Notes: generated by a model not told the origin, from the sequence alone. DNA of 64,000 bases from Alkalihalobacillus sp. TS-13 (GCF_019720915.1 NZ_JAHKSI010000001.1:3100001-3164000), one strand, 5' to 3'; numbered from the stretch's first letter, positions 53,932 to 63,569 are shown. Translations and numbers: made by a program.

Positions 53932-56037
53932 TTAATTTAGTTTTACGGTGAATCTGAATTTCGCATCTTCTTCATACCACATTGGAAAGTTGGTTCCCCA
54001 TACATTGTTGTATAAATTAAAATGAAAACCATGGTCGAGCGATTCAAAGGTATTATCAAATTGCAGAAGCCGAGGTTTTCCCGGAGCAACCAGTGGGGCA
54101 TCCTTCGTCTCAATAACAGCTCTCCCATCCGCGCCCTGATAGGATAGACCACTTTGTATTGCATGGAGATTACGGTTACCATTCTTGACTACCTCTAACG
54201 GAGAAATCCATTCCCCCAACTTGTCCATTTTCCATAGGTTAGGGTTATCTACTAGTAGACCGAAAGAATACCAGATTGCTTCTGGAAGTCTGTTTGCCTC
54301 TTTTTCAAACCAATTTACTTCAACATCAATAGTCGCGTCAGTTTTGCTAAAGACATATCGTACTTGTAATTCTTTTGGGGCTCCAAAACATTCTACTGCT
54401 CGCCCTGGCGTATGCAAATGAACATACACATAATCTTTTGATTCGGCTGATACTTTGCGGATCGAGTCTAGTATCGGTGAAAACCTTTCATGTCTCGGAA
54501 TTGGTGTTACAAGTTCAAAACCAGGCTTTCCTTGATCGGCTTCTGACCATCGATAGGTTTGTTCAATATCCTCCACATATTGTTCAAACCATTTATTATA
54601 GTTTTCCACACCGAAAGATTCATAGAAGAAAACGCCCAAACGGTGTTCAGAGTCAGCCCATCGTTTCCCTGATCGATCGACTAATCCGGAGATTGCACCA
54701 TCGCTCGAGAACGTCACATCGAATTGACCGATTCTATAACTGGGTCCCACCTTGATCCTTTGCCCTGAATCACCTTCTACTTTGGTTGGTGTTAATGACT
54801 TGAACACCTCTTCTACTTCCTTTTGTTTATCTTCTGGCAGCGCATTTACCGCCTTTTCCACGTACGACCTCTGCTCCCCCCAGGAACGTTCAAATAAACT
54901 GTAACTTCTATTCTCCCAGTCTGTTGAAAATAGTTGCTCAGACATGTTATCGAATTCGTCCATTGCAAACGACCCTATGTAATGATATTTATCAGGCACA
55001 GCATCTTTACAGATTAAATCCTGTTTCCTCGCCTTCTGGAAGTCCGTTTTTGAATAATTCTTGTAATCATTCAAATACTTCTTCTCATCGAGTCCCCAGG
55101 TGTGTTCAGGTATTAACAATAATGCATCTAAGAAACCTTTGTATTTTTCATGTGTGTCAAGTGGACTTCCTTCTGCCTTCCATTCAGACCACAACCGCAG
55201 CAACTCTCTGTATTGGGATACTTTTTTCGGATCCGTACCTATTCCGTGGATCCATGTATCGCCGATTTCCTCTCGGATCACAGGTAGTTTATGCTTGACT
55301 GATCGGAGTTTTACAGCAAAAGCATCCATGTTTGAAGCTTTGATTTTAGCATTCGGGAATCGTTTTGAAAGATCATCAAATTCATGTTGGATATCTTGAA
55401 ATGAAGGGGGACCGCAATTGTCACCAGTGTGGGCGAATACCATTACTTCGTTCAAACCATCTACTCTGAGTACATCCCCATAATTGTCGGCATAGTTTAC
55501 GATTAATTGGGACCCGTCATTCCCTTCCCAAACAAACAGGTTAGGGACAGATGGGACTTTCGAGGCAGGATTGACGCCTAAATGCAAGTACTCCATCCCA
55601 TATTTCGCCATAGAAGCAACCATCGCTTTCGTGTGTCCTGGAACATCTGTCATTTTTGCAGCGATTGTTTTTCTCCCGTATTTCTGGTCTAGGCTTTTCG
55701 AAAGGGATAATCCATGTTCGAAGAGGCAGCGATCCATCATTTCGGTATGGGTTGTGAACGGTAGACCGTGCCAGGCAATATAACCTTTTGAAATCGCTTC
55801 TTCCATTTTCTTCACTTGTTTGTCATCGGCTCTTTTCAGGTATTCATGGATCAGCCAGGAACCCGTCGTCCAAACAAATTGAGCCTCTCCATCTTCTCGG
55901 GCAAGTTCTTCACTTAATTGGATTGCTCTTGGGATGTATAAGTCCATATATTGCTTTGTCACATTCTCTTCTAGATCGGTAAACCCTAAATCAAGGTGCG
56001 TCTTAAAGATCACATGTACGACTTCGATATCCTTCAT
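53932..56037 (-). CDS. DUF5054 protein, GH38-like putative glycosidase
   Basis: 701 aa, no signal peptide. The N-terminal third resembles the GH38/57 type barrel: VHVIFKTHLDLGFTDLEENV, FVWTTGSWLIHEYL, AWHGLPFTTHTEMMDRCLFE, KMTDVPGHTKAMV. The C-terminal half is beta-rich (KVGPSYRIGQFDVTFSSDGA, GRAVECFGAPKELQVRYVFS) like alpha-mannosidase sandwich domains. A cytoplasmic glycosidase acting on an imported oligosaccharide fits the operon, but activity and substrate are unproven. Last gene of the LacI-headed operon; 24 bp after the isomerase gene. Confidence 0.78.
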   Translation of the reverse strand: MKDIEVVHVIFKTHLDLGFTDLEENVTKQYMDLYIPRAIQLSEELAREDGEAQFVWTTGSWLIHEYLKRADDKQVKKMEEAISKGYIAWHGLPFTTHTEMMDRCLFEHGLSLSKSLDQKYGRKTIAAKMTDVPGHTKAMVASMAKYGMEYLHLGVNPASKVPSVPNLFVWEGNDGSQLIVNYADNYGDVLRVDGLNEVMVFAHTGDNCGPPSFQDIQHEFDDLSKRFPNAKIKASNMDAFAVKLRSVKHKLPVIREEIGDTWIHGIGTDPKKVSQYRELLRLWSEWKAEGSPLDTHEKYKGFLDALLLIPEHTWGLDEKKYLNDYKNYSKTDFQKARKQDLICKDAVPDKYHYIGSFAMDEFDNMSEQLFSTDWENRSYSLFERSWGEQRSYVEKAVNALPEDKQKEVEEVFKSLTPTKVEGDSGQRIKVGPSYRIGQFDVTFSSDGAISGLVDRSGKRWADSEHRLGVFFYESFGVENYNKWFEQYVEDIEQTYRWSEADQGKPGFELVTPIPRHERFSPILDSIRKVSAESKDYVYVHLHTPGRAVECFGAPKELQVRYVFSKTDATIDVEVNWFEKEANRLPEAIWYSFGLLVDNPNLWKMDKLGEWISPLEVVKNGNRNLHAIQSGLSYQGADGRAVIETKDAPLVAPGKPRLLQFDNTFESLDHGFHFNLYNNVWGTNFPMWYEEDAKFRFTVKLN

Positions 56038-56061
56038 GTTGTTTCACCTCTAGTCCATTTC

Positions 56062-56826
56062 TCAATTGGTCATGTTCGATGTCATCTTCCTCAAATTATC
56101 AAGACTGATCGCGAGGCTGACTAATGGATGTCCTGTACAGTAATCCTGTTCCACTACATACCATTCCACTCCATTTCGTTCGCCCCATTGCAGAATTGGC
56201 TGAAACTCAATGCAGCCATTCCCGACTTCGGCAAAATCTTCAGTTCCATCATTGGTCATGTCTTTCAAATGTAGTATCGGCATTTTAAAAGAGAATTTTT
56301 GCATGTAGGTTAAGGGATCCAGCCCTGCTTTTTTCACCCAATATGTATCTATTTCCGGAAAGAGGTGTACATCATCTGATGGTTCAAGAATATAATCCAA
56401 CGCAAACTCGCCTTCGATTTTTGTGTGGAATTCAAAATCGTGGTTATGGTAGCCAAGCTTCAAGCCAAGAGGTGCAATTTTACGAACAACTTCTCTCAGC
56501 TCTTTCCTGGCCTTGATATAACCTTCCGCATTCCTCATATCATCATCCAAATAGGGGCATATGATTTCTGTGGTCTGAAAAAGATTCGCTTCTGCTACGA
56601 CATTTTCCAGATCGTTATTCAAGCGATCAAGACCTACGTGTATTCCTGCGGTTCGGAGTCCTAACGTATTCAATGTATCGGCGATTTCCTCTCGTGTATA
56701 ACCAAACAAACCGTCAATCTGTACAGCTTCCCATCCGATTTCTTTCAATGATTTCAGGACACCAGGGAAGTCTTCGCTGATTTCTTTTCTCAACGTGTAT
56801 AATTGAGCAGCAAATTTATTTTTCAT
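56062..56826 (-). CDS. Sugar phosphate isomerase/epimerase (xylose-isomerase-like TIM barrel)
   Basis: 254 aa. Start FAAQLYTLRKEISEDFPGVL is typical; metal-ligand stretches include GYHNHDFEFHT, PEIDTYWVKKAGLDP, PILHLKDMTNDGTEDFAEVG and WYVVEQDYCTGHPL. Specificity cannot be read; it may epimerise or isomerise a keto-sugar made by neighbouring enzymes. Its start overlaps the aldo/keto reductase stop by 11 bp. Confidence 0.85.
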   Translation of the reverse strand: MKNKFAAQLYTLRKEISEDFPGVLKSLKEIGWEAVQIDGLFGYTREEIADTLNTLGLRTAGIHVGLDRLNNDLENVVAEANLFQTTEIICPYLDDDMRNAEGYIKARKELREVVRKIAPLGLKLGYHNHDFEFHTKIEGEFALDYILEPSDDVHLFPEIDTYWVKKAGLDPLTYMQKFSFKMPILHLKDMTNDGTEDFAEVGNGCIEFQPILQWGERNGVEWYVVEQDYCTGHPLVSLAISLDNLRKMTSNMTN

Positions 56827-57793
56827 AAGCTTGTGCCCCCATTTCTCCCTTAAGGTTCAACCAATCCATTTCTTTGGAAGAAAGCTTTACCTTTGCACCT
56901 TCAACGGATGAAAGCAGTTCTGTTTTATTAAACGGACCTATGACTGCCCAGGTTGAAAATGGTTGATTGAGTACGTAAGCCAATGCAATCTGAATCGGTG
57001 AAACTCCTTTTGTTTCAGCAAGGGTACGTGCACGTTCATAACGCTCCCAGTTCTCCGGACTGTAGTAGACACGGACCATTTCTTCGTCACTTTTCACATC
57101 AGGTGAAAACCTGCCGCTGAAAAAACCGCCAGCTTGAGAAGACCAGGACAATAAAGGCATCTGTGAACCGGTATGCCAGTCGAGAAGTTCCTCATCAGCT
57201 GAGACACACCCCGACCATCTTGGTTCATTACATTTTGCAAGGCTGAGATTGGGACTATTGAAGGTAAAACCGATCAAACCATGTTTGGATGCATACGCAT
57301 TTGCTTCCTGGATCCGTGGATGAGTCCAGTTTGATGCCCCGATTGCATGGATACGCCCCTTTGCGATGTGTTCATTCAAGACTTCCATGATCAAGCCTAC
57401 ATCAACGGTTTTGTCATCCCGATGTAGTGCATAGAAATCGATGTAATTAGTACGGAGACGCTCAAGACTTTCCATGAGATCATTGGTTATGGCCGCAGGG
57501 TTCAATCGCGGACCGGGTTCCCCATCGTCTGGATGAGCTCCTTTTGTAAGAATGTAAATGCTATCTCGAATCCCTCTGTTTTCAATCCACTCGCCTAAAA
57601 TAACTTCACTATTGAGGTATTGATGGGCAGTATCGAACATGTTTCCGCTTAATTCCACAAAGTCATCCATCAAGTTGAATGCTTGGTCTTTCCGTTCATA
57701 TTCATGAAAATGTGCGGTTCCAAAGATCAGTTTGGAGCATATTTTCTCAGTATACTTCTTATCGATTACTCCCTTTAACGCTTGAAATTCCAC
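56816..57793 (-). CDS. Aldo/keto reductase
   Basis: 325 aa AKR barrel: LIFGTAHFHEYERKDQAFNL, FDTAHQYLNSEVILGEW (catalytic Asp and Tyr), LTKGAHP (Lys), FYALHRDDKTVDVG (His), and a C-terminal IALAYVLNQPFSTWAVIGPF NKTELLSSV cofactor segment. Probably NADPH-dependent and acting on a sugar-derived ketone or aldehyde. GTG start at 57793 behind AAAGGAGG. 30 bp after the PHP hydrolase gene. Confidence 0.9.
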   Translation of the reverse strand: MEFQALKGVIDKKYTEKICSKLIFGTAHFHEYERKDQAFNLMDDFVELSGNMFDTAHQYLNSEVILGEWIENRGIRDSIYILTKGAHPDDGEPGPRLNPAAITNDLMESLERLRTNYIDFYALHRDDKTVDVGLIMEVLNEHIAKGRIHAIGASNWTHPRIQEANAYASKHGLIGFTFNSPNLSLAKCNEPRWSGCVSADEELLDWHTGSQMPLLSWSSQAGGFFSGRFSPDVKSDEEMVRVYYSPENWERYERARTLAETKGVSPIQIALAYVLNQPFSTWAVIGPFNKTELLSSVEGAKVKLSSKEMDWLNLKGEMGAQAYEK

Positions 57794-57823
57794 CTGAGTT
57801 CCTCCTTTTGGATATGATCTCTC

Positions 57824-59095
57824 CTAGCGTAAATAAATGGGGTTACTGATGACGATTGGTTCATCTAATTCCTGATTCCACAATTCAACTCGAATGTAGA
57901 GGCTTGTAGTGGGAATACAAGATGGGATCAAAAAGGATTTATCGGTTAGATCCTCTTGAAAAACCGTGCCCTGGTTGGTAATGACTTTGAATACACCGTT
58001 CATTTTTTCTTTAAACTCAACCTCTAATGTAAGAAAACCTTGTTGCTCGTCTTTCTGATGAATTTCTCCTATGCCTGTGTCACCGAGTTTAATTTCAACC
58101 CAGGGTGCTTTTGGTGAAGCCGCTACACAGACTCGACCCTCTCCCATACCTTCTAATAGTTTACGAGGTGAATGGGCAACAGCGTTTATCCATGTCGTAG
58201 GAACCCCATATTTTATATGATCGTGTTGGCGATGGGTATCGCTTCCTCCTATCGCCACAATCCTCTTCCCTTGCTGCAATTGGTTATCCCACCATTCTAA
58301 AGTTGCGTGGTTATGCTGGCTCCATGGTCCATTCCAGATTTCAATCACTTTTACCTGAAAGTTGTCCAATCCCCATTCCCACGGGCAAAAATTACAATGT
58401 GGATGATTGATCGACACGATCGATCCATTGGCAATCCCCTCGTCCCATTTTTCTTGTACGTCCTCTTTCGTTTTGCATCGAAAATCCAAAAACGGTTTAG
58501 GTACACCGTAAAAATTGGCATGTCCCTTATTGGTTGTAAGTTCGACTCCTGGAATGATCGCGTGGTCTTCAACGATCGGGTACTGGACGTTTTGGCTGAA
58601 CGTATTGTGATCCGTCAGCGCAAGAAATTGCAATCCAGCTTCCCTAACGTTATCCACCACTTCTGAAACCGTGAAAGCCCCATCGCTATGATTGGAATGT
58701 AAGTGCAGATCCCCTTTATACCATTCAAATTCACATCGCTTGATGCTGACTTTTGCTGTGACCGTACATTCCTTTGGAACCCGGTAGGCATTTAAAATGA
58801 CTCCCCACTCCCCAGGAAGGATCTCTCCTAATTCATAGCCAGGGGTTGCACGGTCTTCACGAAGAAAAATCTCCCTGCGAGCCCCTCCGCTCCAACCTCT
58901 AAATCCTTGTGGATCTTCTACGCCTAAATCAATCACATTCGCCTCAGGTTCAGTAAAACTCAACTGGACCCTGATCTCTTCAACGTCCTCAGGGATCGTA
59001 AAAGGCAATGTAATGTAGTCGCCTTGTTGAGAAGAAGATATCGTTTTTGTGAGCGTTATCTCTTCAGTCAGGTTGATATTCTCAGTATTCCTCAC
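57824..59095 (-). CDS. PHP-domain metallohydrolase, CehA/McbA type
   Basis: 423 aa. A beta-rich N-terminal domain (1-140) precedes a PHP metal site: KGDLHLHSNHSDGAFTVSEV, LALTDHNTFSQ, IIPGVELTTNKGHANFYGVP, SINHPHCNFCPW and AIGGSDTHRQHDHI. The C-terminal domain is again beta-rich. Family members hydrolyse phosphate, carbamate or other esters; the substrate here is unknown. GTG start at 59095 with GGAGGG; it overlaps the permease stop by 4 bp. Confidence 0.85.
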   Translation of the reverse strand: MRNTENINLTEEITLTKTISSSQQGDYITLPFTIPEDVEEIRVQLSFTEPEANVIDLGVEDPQGFRGWSGGARREIFLREDRATPGYELGEILPGEWGVILNAYRVPKECTVTAKVSIKRCEFEWYKGDLHLHSNHSDGAFTVSEVVDNVREAGLQFLALTDHNTFSQNVQYPIVEDHAIIPGVELTTNKGHANFYGVPKPFLDFRCKTKEDVQEKWDEGIANGSIVSINHPHCNFCPWEWGLDNFQVKVIEIWNGPWSQHNHATLEWWDNQLQQGKRIVAIGGSDTHRQHDHIKYGVPTTWINAVAHSPRKLLEGMGEGRVCVAASPKAPWVEIKLGDTGIGEIHQKDEQQGFLTLEVEFKEKMNGVFKVITNQGTVFQEDLTDKSFLIPSCIPTTSLYIRVELWNQELDEPIVISNPIYLR

Positions 59096-59946
59096 AATTC
59101 TTTCCCTCCTGATCCCAGGCCTCCTAAACCTTGTTCAAAAAGAGGCTGGAGGATAAAGTACAAAATAATCATCGGTAAGGCTGCTGTTGTGGCGCCTGCC
59201 ATAACCAACGGCCAATCAATATTATATTGTCCCTGAAATGCTTTCAGAGCGATCTGGATCGTGTACATTTCCTGTGATCTCGCTATCGTCAGCGGCCATA
59301 GATATTCATTCCAATGAGTTAAAAAGCTGAAAATCGCGACTAATGCAATCACAGGCTTGTTCAACGGAAGGATGATTTTCCAATAGATCTGGAATTTTGA
59401 ACAGCCATCTATTGTAGCTTGTTCATCAAGTTCTTTCGGGATGGCAAGAAAATTCTGCCTCATGAGAAAAATAGCAAAACCTGTTACGGCGAATGGGAGA
59501 ATTAACCCCGTATATGAATCTAGCCACCCATCAGGTCCGGCAAAAGGAATGTTCTTCATCATGAAAAATAGCGGAACAACCATCAGGCCAGTTGGGATCA
59601 TCATCGTCGCCAGGACCACGAGAAACAACTTATCACGGCCGGGAAATTTTAGCCGCGCAAAGGCGAATGCAGCTAAGGAAGCAAGGAATACATTAATGAT
59701 TGTAGCTATGAGCGAGACTATAAAACTATTGAAAAACGCTCTTGGAAGGTTTGTTTCCTGCCATATCCTCAAGAAATTCTCCCAATAAAATTCGGCAGGC
59801 AAGATTTTAGGCGGCCACATCATCACCTCACCCTGAGACTTTACAGCCGTCATCACCATCCAAATGTAAGGGCCCAAAAATACGAACAATACCAAGGAGA
59901 GCAAAAAATAGAAGATGAAATTTTTAATGATCTTCTGCTTTTTCAT
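59092..59946 (-). CDS. ABC sugar permease, MalG type, DUF5054 operon
   Basis: 284 aa CUT1 permease with six helices; the EAA loop reads EQATIDGCSKFQIYWKIILP. It is separated by 3 bp from the MalF-type gene and overlaps the next gene by 4 bp. Confidence 0.9.
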   Translation of the reverse strand: MKKQKIIKNFIFYFLLSLVLFVFLGPYIWMVMTAVKSQGEVMMWPPKILPAEFYWENFLRIWQETNLPRAFFNSFIVSLIATIINVFLASLAAFAFARLKFPGRDKLFLVVLATMMIPTGLMVVPLFFMMKNIPFAGPDGWLDSYTGLILPFAVTGFAIFLMRQNFLAIPKELDEQATIDGCSKFQIYWKIILPLNKPVIALVAIFSFLTHWNEYLWPLTIARSQEMYTIQIALKAFQGQYNIDWPLVMAGATTAALPMIILYFILQPLFEQGLGGLGSGGKEL

Positions 59947-59949
59947 TTG

Positions 59950-60879
59950 TTATTTATCCTTTCCAGACGAGAGTTTTAGTTGAAGCCATGTCACAAACAA
60001 TAAGAATGGGAATAACACAAATGATAAAGCTGCTCCATAACCGACGTAGTTGAATTCAAATGCTTGCTGCCAAATGTGTTTGATCGCAACCATCGTGCTG
60101 TCCATCGGTCCTCCGTTCGTCAATATATCAACGACAGCCACAACCTGGAAGGAACCGATCACCGACATGACCATGCAATAGACCAGAATATGCATGATCG
60201 ATGGCAACGTAATATGCCAGAATTGTTTCCAAGCATTAGCCCCATCGATCCTTGCAGCTTCATAAAGAGACTGCGGCACTGCCTGGAGAGCTGCGAGGAA
60301 TATCGGGATATTATAAGCCGTCCCTCTCCACGCTCCGATCAAAATGAGGATAAGCATAGCAGTACCAGGCTGTAATAACCATGCTGGGGGATTTTCAACC
60401 CCTGCGACCTTCAGTATGTAATTTAATATCCCTAAGTTATTATCAAACACCCAAAGGAAAATCATCGCGGTAATAACTTCGGAAGTAATGGTAGGAAGAA
60501 AGTAAAACACTTTAAAAAGACGAATTCCTTTAAGCTTCCGGTTCAAAAGTACAGCGACCGCAATCGCCCCACTCAAGCCAATGACCATTGATCCTGCAGT
60601 ATACACAAGGGTATTGCCGATACTTTTGATGAACAGCTTATCTTTCAACATCTGGGTATAGTTACCTAGCCCTGTAAATTCAGGTGGACTCGGAAGACTG
60701 TAACTGTAAAAGCTTAGCCAGATCAAGTAGATGATCGGAATTATTGAAAACATAGTCAAAAACGATAACGCAGGTAGGACGAATAAATAAGAACTCGTAT
60801 AGTCTTTCAGTTTATGAAACTCTTTGCGAGGCTTTGGTCTCGTCGAGGGATTGTGTTGTGTGACCGATTCTGCTTTCAT
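59950..60879 (-). CDS. ABC sugar permease, MalF type, DUF5054 operon
   Basis: 309 aa CUT1 permease, six helices, EAA loop EAARIDGANAWKQFWHITLP. It works with the lipoprotein encoded at 60952. ATG 60879 after AAGGAGTG. Confidence 0.9.
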   Translation of the reverse strand: MKAESVTQHNPSTRPKPRKEFHKLKDYTSSYLFVLPALSFLTMFSIIPIIYLIWLSFYSYSLPSPPEFTGLGNYTQMLKDKLFIKSIGNTLVYTAGSMVIGLSGAIAVAVLLNRKLKGIRLFKVFYFLPTITSEVITAMIFLWVFDNNLGILNYILKVAGVENPPAWLLQPGTAMLILILIGAWRGTAYNIPIFLAALQAVPQSLYEAARIDGANAWKQFWHITLPSIMHILVYCMVMSVIGSFQVVAVVDILTNGGPMDSTMVAIKHIWQQAFEFNYVGYGAALSFVLFPFLLFVTWLQLKLSSGKDK

Positions 60880-60897
60880 GTTTTCACTCCTTACAGG

Positions 60898-60926
60898 AAA
60901 AGGGTATGCATTCTACATACCCTTTT
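60898..60926 (-). other. Hairpin after the binding-protein gene of the DUF5054 operon
   Basis: Perfect 11-bp stem AAAAGGGTATG with CATACCCTTTT around a 7-nt loop, followed by CC and no longer T-run. It is a likely partial terminator or mRNA end-protecting structure. Confidence 0.65.
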
Positions 60927-60951
60927 CTACTTAACCTTTGTAATCAGGAAC

Positions 60952-62268
60952 TCAGTTTGATTTTTCAATCGCTTGTTCAGCAATTTCTTGGGCTTTGTCC
61001 AACTGTTTCTTCGGATCTGCTCCATCAAACACGGCCCGCAATGCTTTGCCCCAAGCGTCATTCGCTTCAGGGAATGCTTCCAATTTATAAGGAATAGCCG
61101 ATTGCAGTGTATCCACATATGGTTTTAAAAGGGGATCATCATAGAACTCATCCTCATATAGGTGTGCTTTAACCGGATGCCGTCCTTCTTCTTTTGCCAA
61201 TCTCATTGCATACTTATCAGAAACAAACCATTTCATCAGTTCAAAGGAAGCAACTTTATTTTCAGAACCTTTAGGAATGAAAAGGCTTCCTCCTCCTAAA
61301 ACTGAACCTTCCCCGCCTCCCGGAAGCGGAGCAGTTGCAAGGTCTTCATATGCTTGCGGGAATTCATTTTTTATCCTCGCAATGTCCCATGGACCAGAAA
61401 TGAACGATGCAGCCCTTCCGGAACCGAACATAGCCACTGGGTGATCCGTCTGTCGTTGTTGCGGTGGCGGAACTGGCGATGCTTTATCCTTAGTAGCCAG
61501 ACCTGTGAACTTTTCCATCGTTTCGACTATCGTTGGATCATTAAGATTTGCTGTTATGTTATCTCCGTCAAACTTCAGGTTATTTGTACCAGCTGCTACG
61601 ACATTGCCAAAGAAACTCCAGCCACTTGCACTTGTCACAATCCCATAACGACCGTCTTCTTTGCTGGTCACTTTTTTAGAAACCTCTACTAATTCATCTA
61701 ACGTTTTCGGAGGTTCAGTGATGCCATTTTCTTCAAAAACCTTTTTGTTGTAGAGGTATATGGTTGTATTCACATCAATCGGCATTCCATATTTGACGTC
61801 TTTCCATACGACATCTTCAATTCCACCTGGAAGGAATTTATCTTCTTCGCCCCAATCTTCCCATAGGTCATCAACAGGTTCGGCAAGACCTTGGGCCCCC
61901 ATCGCAAAAGCGTGGGAATGCCCCATATCAGGCACAGCACCACTTGAAACCGCTAATTTGATTTTATTAGGCATGTCCCCCCATTCGATTCCGACTGTCT
62001 TGATTGAAATGTTGGGATACACTTCTTTAAATTCTTCAATTGCATCTTTAATAGGGGCCGTATTGACATAGTCAGCTGCTAACCAAATCTCTAAATCGGT
62101 TTTTGGTAGATCTGCTACTTTTTCATTAAATTCCGGAAGACCATCTGCTGCTAAGTCACGATCTGGAGGTTCTACATTCATCTTTTCTCCTGAAGAACCT
62201 TCAGAGTTCGATTGACATCCAGCTAGTACCAATAACGTGATAAATAAATACAACACCGCTTTTTTCAT
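60952..62268 (-). CDS. Extracellular sugar-binding lipoprotein, DUF5054 operon
   Basis: 438 aa: lipoprotein signal MKKAVLYLFITLLVLAGC (Cys18), linker, then a family 1 binding fold (DLEIWLAADYVNTAPIKDAI EEFKEVYPN, SHAFAMGAQGLAEPVDDL, FGSGRAASFISGPWDIARIK). The ligand is unknown. ATG 62268 after TAGGAGG. Second gene of the operon, 102 bp after the regulator. Confidence 0.9.
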   Translation of the reverse strand: MKKAVLYLFITLLVLAGCQSNSEGSSGEKMNVEPPDRDLAADGLPEFNEKVADLPKTDLEIWLAADYVNTAPIKDAIEEFKEVYPNISIKTVGIEWGDMPNKIKLAVSSGAVPDMGHSHAFAMGAQGLAEPVDDLWEDWGEEDKFLPGGIEDVVWKDVKYGMPIDVNTTIYLYNKKVFEENGITEPPKTLDELVEVSKKVTSKEDGRYGIVTSASGWSFFGNVVAAGTNNLKFDGDNITANLNDPTIVETMEKFTGLATKDKASPVPPPQQRQTDHPVAMFGSGRAASFISGPWDIARIKNEFPQAYEDLATAPLPGGGEGSVLGGGSLFIPKGSENKVASFELMKWFVSDKYAMRLAKEEGRHPVKAHLYEDEFYDDPLLKPYVDTLQSAIPYKLEAFPEANDAWGKALRAVFDGADPKKQLDKAQEIAEQAIEKSN

Positions 62269-62295
62269 GGATATCCTCCTAGTTTTTCAACATTT

Positions 62296-62311
62296 TTGTA
62301 AGCCCTTACAA
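62296..62311. promoter_or_regulatory. Palindrome before the binding-protein gene
   Basis: TTGTAAG and CTTACAA with a central CC, 28 bp before the start codon. It resembles a cre with an altered centre and may serve CcpA or a LacI-type regulator. Confidence 0.45.
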
Positions 62312-62370
62312 TTGCAACTTGAAAAAGTGGATACTTTTGCTTACCTCCCCCTTCCATGAAGTGAATTTCA

Positions 62371-63378
62371 TTATAATTTTTTACAAGAATCACGGATGAC
62401 AAGCTTCGCTGGAATGATCTTACTTCTAGGTGATAAATCATCATGCAGCGTAGTGATTAATATACTGGCTGCTTCCTCTCCTAGCTTTTCAGGAAACAAT
62501 TCGGTGCTAGTAAGTCGTGGATTGATCTCGCGGGCCAGCGTCTCATTGTTACTTAACGCTATTAATGAAAGGTCATTAGGAATGTCGATTTTCAATTCTC
62601 TCGCAGCACGCATGACCCCAAGAGCCACACGATCAGTATCTGCGATAATTGCGGTGTATTTCTTCTCTTTATTCTTTTCTAGTAAACTTTTATATCCATA
62701 ATCTGAAGTGGTTTTAAATCGGTTTTGATGGTTATATACAACGTTGTCTTCTTGGAATGGAATACCATAGTTTTCATAGGCTTTTTTCAGCCCTGCTTTC
62801 CGGTCCTCCGCCACTGTCATATGAAGGGATGCATTTAGAAACAAAATATCGGTGTGCCCATTGGCGATCAGATATTCACCAACTTCCTTAACCATTTCAG
62901 TATTGTTATTGTCAACATATTTCGTGTCATTATCTTTTTCATCTGGTCTTCCAATGATTACAAAGGGAGTGTTGGATAGTTTATATTGCCTGATCCGTAC
63001 ATCTTCATCTCTAGGATTTAATAAAATCACTCCGTCTACTGGATCATGAGAGGAGAAACTTGTCTCGTCATTTTCGTAGATTCTATCTAATAGCACTCGA
63101 TAGCTCTGTTCCGAGCACTTCTTTACAACTCCGTCTATGATTTTCGTTTCAAAACTGCTTAATTCATAATCTAAAGTAGGCATTTTCAATCCAATAATCA
63201 TTGTTTTTTTCGTAGCTAGACTCCGCGCCATATGATTCGGTACATAGTTTAACTGAGCTGCCACTTCCAAAACTCGATTTGTCACTTCCTTACTTATAGG
63301 ACGCTTTTTACTGAACACATTTGAAACAGTGCTTTTAGAAACACCTGCAGCTTTTGCCACATCACCTATCGTTACCAT
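62371..63378 (-). CDS. LacI family regulator of the DUF5054 operon
   Basis: 335 aa: helix-turn-helix VTIGDVAKAAGVSKSTVSNV FSKKRPISKEV, then LNYVPNHMARSLATKKTMII and an effector domain (VDGVILLNPRDEDV, IADTDRVALGVMRAARELKI). Among the in-frame ATGs at 63402, 63384 and 63378 the last has AGAGGAG at 6 nt and the usual LacI N-terminus. It heads the operon; its promoter carries two identical operator candidates, so it is probably autoregulated. Confidence 0.9.
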   Translation of the reverse strand: MVTIGDVAKAAGVSKSTVSNVFSKKRPISKEVTNRVLEVAAQLNYVPNHMARSLATKKTMIIGLKMPTLDYELSSFETKIIDGVVKKCSEQSYRVLLDRIYENDETSFSSHDPVDGVILLNPRDEDVRIRQYKLSNTPFVIIGRPDEKDNDTKYVDNNNTEMVKEVGEYLIANGHTDILFLNASLHMTVAEDRKAGLKKAYENYGIPFQEDNVVYNHQNRFKTTSDYGYKSLLEKNKEKKYTAIIADTDRVALGVMRAARELKIDIPNDLSLIALSNNETLAREINPRLTSTELFPEKLGEEAASILITTLHDDLSPRSKIIPAKLVIRDSCKKL

Positions 63379-63453
63379 AGCCATCTCCTCTACCCCATCC
63401 AAAAACCAAATTTATTTTTGTGAGTTATGATTCTGTGGAATCTTCCGTCGAAT

Positions 63454-63473
63454 CGTCGAACCGGTTTCATTAA
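63454..63473. promoter_or_regulatory. Operator candidate 2 of the LacI gene
   Basis: CGTCGAACCGGTTTCATTAA, with an inner GAACCGGTTTC palindrome centred on CG. An exact 20-bp match to the site at 63541, 87 bp away. Confidence 0.7.
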
Positions 63474-63540
63474 CAATCAAAAAAAATATAAGTTAGTTAA
63501 AAGTTTTTTCACTTAATATGTAAGTTTTTTATAATATTTC

Positions 63541-63560
63541 GTCGAACCGGTTTCATTAAT
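63541..63560. promoter_or_regulatory. Operator candidate 1 of the LacI gene
   Basis: Same 20-bp sequence as the site at 63454, placed 10 bp after the -10 box, over the likely transcription start. Confidence 0.7.
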
Positions 63561-63569
63561 ATGGTGCCA

